Source: Crocinitomicaceae bacterium (GTDB taxonomy: Bacteria > Bacteroidota > Bacteroidia > Flavobacteriales_D > Crocinitomicaceae). Taken from it: a DNA stretch of 9,049 nt. Shown in pieces: positions 6,835 to 9,049 of this stretch. Position 1 is the first letter of the stretch. Every line of letters starts with the position of its first letter. The DNA lies in NCBI GenBank assembly GCA_024643585.1, contig JAHEMP010000078.1, forward strand, positions 1 to 9,049. Reading direction: 5' to 3'. Below the pieces are notes generated by a model. The model searched no databases. It saw only the letters and a program-made list of their open reading frames with translations, and had not been told where the DNA came from. A program made the position numbers and the translations under genes.

Positions 6835-8658
6835 ATGGCGGCAGTAGCGCACGAAGCACACGGACATCATGATTCACACGGACATCACGATGATCATGGA
6901 CACCACGAAGAAGGTTTCGTTTCTAAATATATTTTTAGTCAAGATCACAAAATGATTGGAAAGCAGTTTTTGATGACTGCTATCTTTATGGGTATTGTGG
7001 CAATGATTTTGTCGATTCTCTTTAGAATTCAATTGGCATGGCCAGGTGAAGGGTCTGATTTCGTATCATTCTTTTTAGGTGAAGAATGGGCACCAGGTGG
7101 TGTGATGAAAGAGGACATGTATCTTGGTTTGGTAACTATACATGGTACAATTATGGTTTTCTTCCTTTTGACAGGTGGATTATCCGGTACTTTCTCGAAT
7201 ATGCTAATTCCATTGCAATTGGGTGCTAGAGATATGGCATCTGGATTCTTGAATATGTTATCGTATTGGTTCTTCTTGATTTCATCTTTGATCATGTTGT
7301 TCTCCATGTTTGTTGAATCGGGGCCAGCAATGGCAGGATGGACAATTTACCCTCCTCTTTCTGCTTTACCTCAAGCTGTTAGCGGTTCTGGCACAGGGAT
7401 GACTTTGTGGTTGGTTTCAATGACCATCTTCATTGCTTCGTCATTGATTGGTTCATTGAACTATATCGTAACAGTCTTGAACTTGAGAACGAAAGGAATG
7501 AAAATGACAAGAATGCCTTTGACAATATGGGCTTTCTTCGTTACAGCGGTTCTAGGTGTTCTATCTTTCCCAGTATTGTTGTCAGCAGCATTGTTGTTAA
7601 TGATGGATAGATTGGCTGGAACAAGTTTCTACTTATCTGACATCATCGTGGGTGGAGAAATGCTAACAAATCATGGAGGTTCACCATTGTTGTATCAACA
7701 CTTATTCTGGTTCTTGGGTCACCCAGAGGTATACATTGTTTTGCTTCCAGCATTGGGATTATCATCAGAAATTATTTCTACGAATGCGCGTAAACCAATT
7801 TTTGGTTATCGTGCGATGATCGGTTCAATTTTGGCGATTGGTTTCCTTTCCTTCATTGTATGGGGACATCATATGTTCGTCACAGGTATGAATCCGTTCT
7901 TAGGCTCGGTATTCGTATTTACTACCTTATTGATTGCAATTCCATCAGCGGTAAAAGTATTTAATTACTTAACAACTTTATGGAAAGGCTCGTTGCACTT
8001 GACACCGGCCATGATGTTTGCTATTGGATTGGTATCTACATTTATAACCGGGGGTGTTACGGGAATCATCCTTGCGGATTCTGCTTTGGATATTGCTGTT
8101 CACGATACATATTTCGTAGTTGCTCACTTCCACATTGTTATGGGGATGTCAGCAGTCTTAGGAATGTTTGCAGGTGTTTATCACTGGTTCCCTAAAATGT
8201 TCGGAAGGATGATGAATTTGCGATTGGGTTACGCTCACTTCTGGGTAACTTTAGTAGGCGCTTATGGTGTATTCTTCCCAATGCACTTTGTTGGTTTAGC
8301 TGGAGCTCCAAGAAGATATTATGATTATTCTGCCTATAATGAATTTGACACTAGTTCATTGGATATGATAATGGATTTGAACATCATTATTACATTCTTT
8401 GCAATTATAGCTGCGATAGGACAATTGTTATTCTTGTTTAACTTCTTCTATTCCATCTTCAGAGGACCAAAGGCACCTCAAAATCCTTGGAAATCAAATA
8501 CATTAGAGTGGACTACACCAGTTGAACACATTCACGGTAACTGGCCAGGAGAATTGCCAACAGTTTACAGATGGCCTTATGACTATTCTAAGCCAGGATC
8601 TGAAGTTGACTTCATTCCTCAAACTGTTCCTTTAGCTGACGGCGAAGAAGAACATTAG
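6835..8658 (+). CDS. coxA: Cytochrome c oxidase subunit I (heme-copper oxidase, type A1)
   Basis: This is the catalytic subunit reducing oxygen to water and pumping protons; 607 residues with the 12-helix heme-copper oxidase core. Ligands are all present: His103 and His433 for low-spin heme a, His431 for heme a3, and His296, His345 and His346 for CuB. Tyr300 in HPEVY is the cross-linked Tyr. Glu298 marks type A1. D-channel residues Asp133, Asn122 and Asn140 align with Paracoccus D124, N113 and N131; K-channel Lys374 aligns with K354, with Ser371 in place of the usual Thr. The Mg-site region HDTYF (423-427) and the Arg pair in APRRYYDY are intact. The N terminus has a His-rich repeat before the first helix, on the expected cytoplasmic side. 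AGGAAG lies four bases before the ATG (6825-6830). The gene ends the operon, before a terminator. Confidence 0.98.
   Translation: MAAVAHEAHGHHDSHGHHDDHGHHEEGFVSKYIFSQDHKMIGKQFLMTAIFMGIVAMILSILFRIQLAWPGEGSDFVSFFLGEEWAPGGVMKEDMYLGLVTIHGTIMVFFLLTGGLSGTFSNMLIPLQLGARDMASGFLNMLSYWFFLISSLIMLFSMFVESGPAMAGWTIYPPLSALPQAVSGSGTGMTLWLVSMTIFIASSLIGSLNYIVTVLNLRTKGMKMTRMPLTIWAFFVTAVLGVLSFPVLLSAALLLMMDRLAGTSFYLSDIIVGGEMLTNHGGSPLLYQHLFWFLGHPEVYIVLLPALGLSSEIISTNARKPIFGYRAMIGSILAIGFLSFIVWGHHMFVTGMNPFLGSVFVFTTLLIAIPSAVKVFNYLTTLWKGSLHLTPAMMFAIGLVSTFITGGVTGIILADSALDIAVHDTYFVVAHFHIVMGMSAVLGMFAGVYHWFPKMFGRMMNLRLGYAHFWVTLVGAYGVFFPMHFVGLAGAPRRYYDYSAYNEFDTSSLDMIMDLNIIITFFAIIAAIGQLLFLFNFFYSIFRGPKAPQNPWKSNTLEWTTPVEHIHGNWPGELPTVYRWPYDYSKPGSEVDFIPQTVPLADGEEEH
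6859..6912 (+). repeat. Three tandem 18-base units encoding HGHH[DE]x in coxA
   Basis: Three consecutive in-frame units (6859-6876, 6877-6894, 6895-6912) encode HGHHDS, HGHHDD and HGHHEE. Units one and two share their first 11 bases, and unit three differs mainly at third positions and in the last codons, so the array looks like a small expansion that has since drifted. It gives CoxA residues 9-26 a dense His/acidic tail. Metal binding is plausible but not shown. Confidence 0.85.
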
Positions 8659-8676
8659 AAAAATAAAATTTTTAAC

Positions 8677-8717
8677 AAAGCCTTTCCTCCCATTAATCTT
8701 GGGATGGAAAGGTTTTT
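8677..8717 (+). terminator. Rho-independent terminator after coxA
   Basis: CCTTTCC-TCCCA (8681-8692) pairs with TGGGA-T-GGAAAGG (8700-8712), a 12-pair stem with one bulged T (8705) and a 7-base loop (8693-8699). It is followed by TTTTT (8713-8717) and a second T run (8721-8725). The stem can extend by a G-T and three A-T pairs using 8677-8680. It begins about 20 bases after the coxA stop and so ends the act-cox unit. Confidence 0.88.
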
Positions 8718-8726
8718 GTATTTTTG
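8699..8726 (+). promoter_or_regulatory. Candidate ruvB promoter of the Bacteroidetes sigma factor type
   Basis: TTG at 8699-8701, a 17-base spacer and TATTTTTG at 8719-8726 match the Bacteroidetes consensus TTG-N17-23-TAnnTTTG. Transcription would start a few bases downstream, near 8731, leaving a leader of about 10 bases before the GTG start of ruvB. The match falls within the terminator's right arm and T-rich tail, so chance similarity in AT-rich sequence is possible. Confidence 0.4.
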
Positions 8727-8741
8727 AGTAAATCATTTTAA

Positions 8742-9049
8742 GTGGAAGAATCATTTGATTATCGTGAAGAAGCACAGCAAGCTGGAGACCAGGACTACGA
8801 TAAAGTCTTGCGGCCTAAACGGTTAAATGATTTTGCCGGTCAGCCGAGTATTGTTGAGAATTTGGAGATATTTGTCAAGGCGGCGACCTTGCGAAATGAA
8901 CCTTTGGATCATGTCTTGTTACACGGCCCACCTGGATTAGGTAAAACTACCTTGGCAAATATTATAGCCAATGAACTAAATGTTGGCTTCAAAGTTACAA
9001 GCGGACCGGTTTTGGATAAACCCGGTGATTTGGCTGGTCTTTTAACGAA
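8742..9049 (+). CDS. ruvB: Holliday junction branch migration ATPase RuvB, N-terminal part (3' end outside window)
   Basis: The frame from 8742 to the right edge encodes 102 residues of RuvB, the hexameric AAA+ motor that, with RuvA, moves Holliday junctions during recombination repair. Visible landmarks are RPKRLNDFAGQ (residues 24-34), LDHVLLHGPPGLGKTT (55-70) with Walker A GPPGLGKT at 62-69 (Lys68 the nucleotide-binding lysine), and TSGPVLDKPGDLAGLLT (86-102). These follow the RuvB family pattern closely. The start must be GTG 8742 or later, because an in-frame TAA (8739-8741) abuts it; no in-frame ATG occurs before the conserved region. The gene is unrelated to respiration and is separated from coxA by the terminator, though I recall the same coxA-ruvB order in flavobacteria. 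Walker B and the DNA-binding domain lie beyond the window. Confidence 0.96.
   Translation, partial: MEESFDYREEAQQAGDQDYDKVLRPKRLNDFAGQPSIVENLEIFVKAATLRNEPLDHVLLHGPPGLGKTTLANIIANELNVGFKVTSGPVLDKPGDLAGLLT

Larger units (their letters stand above)
1..8717 (+). other. Probable transcription unit actB-C-D-E-F-coxB-coxA
   Basis: Seven co-directional genes are separated by 22, 8, 26, 24, 33 and 31 bases, with no hairpin or convincing promoter seen in the gaps, and a strong terminator follows the last gene. The start of the unit (actA and the first half of actB) lies left of the window. Co-transcription is inferred from spacing and from the shared product, a quinol-to-oxygen supercomplex. Confidence 0.75.

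Noticed and set aside
7945..7947. Ser371 in place of the K-channel Thr in CoxA
   Set aside because: Ser keeps the hydroxyl group and the neighbouring Lys374 and Tyr300 are intact; a conservative change.

Overview
The window is a dense, single-strand stretch of core respiratory genes from a member of the Bacteroidetes (Bacteroidota). The Flavobacteriales are likely, and a Cryomorphaceae/Crocinitomicaceae-like lineage is my guess only. Four things point there: the alternative complex III (Act) gene order fused to coxB-coxA; start regions that are A-rich with weak or no Shine-Dalgarno sequence; a match to the Bacteroidetes promoter pattern TTG-N17-TAnnTTTG; and ruvB directly after coxA, an order I recall from flavobacteria. 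GC content is low to moderate by eye.

Layout: bases 1-1524 are the C-terminal half of ActB (iron-sulfur domain), cut by the left edge. Then come actC (1547-2962), actD (2971-3507), actE (3534-4307), actF (4332-5519), coxB (5553-6803) and coxA (6835-8658). All are on the + strand with gaps of 8-33 bases, so they probably form one transcription unit that begins upstream with actA and the start of actB. A rho-independent terminator follows coxA (about 8677-8717). A candidate promoter overlaps that hairpin, and ruvB starts with GTG at 8742 and runs off the right edge. No stretch over 300 bases lacks a gene. I saw no tRNA, rRNA, CRISPR array, mobile element or broken gene.

How the genes work together: ActABCDEF is a menaquinol:cytochrome c / oxidase oxidoreductase that replaces the bc1 complex. 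Quinol is oxidised at ActC (and possibly ActF) in the membrane. Electrons pass through the ActB iron-sulfur clusters and the ActA/ActE hemes to the CuA centre of CoxB, then to heme a and the heme a3-CuB site of CoxA, where oxygen is reduced. Putting the quinol-oxidising complex and the two catalytic oxidase subunits in one operon fits the ACIII-oxidase supercomplexes known from Bacteroidetes. Oxidase subunit III (coxC) and assembly genes are not in the window.

I found no undescribed system. The points most worth a second look are an extra helical segment of about 75 residues inside the CuA domain of CoxB, replacement of the usual electron-entry tryptophan in CoxB, three His-rich tails encoded in one operon (one built from an 18-base tandem repeat), and the overlap of a ruvB promoter candidate with the coxA terminator.
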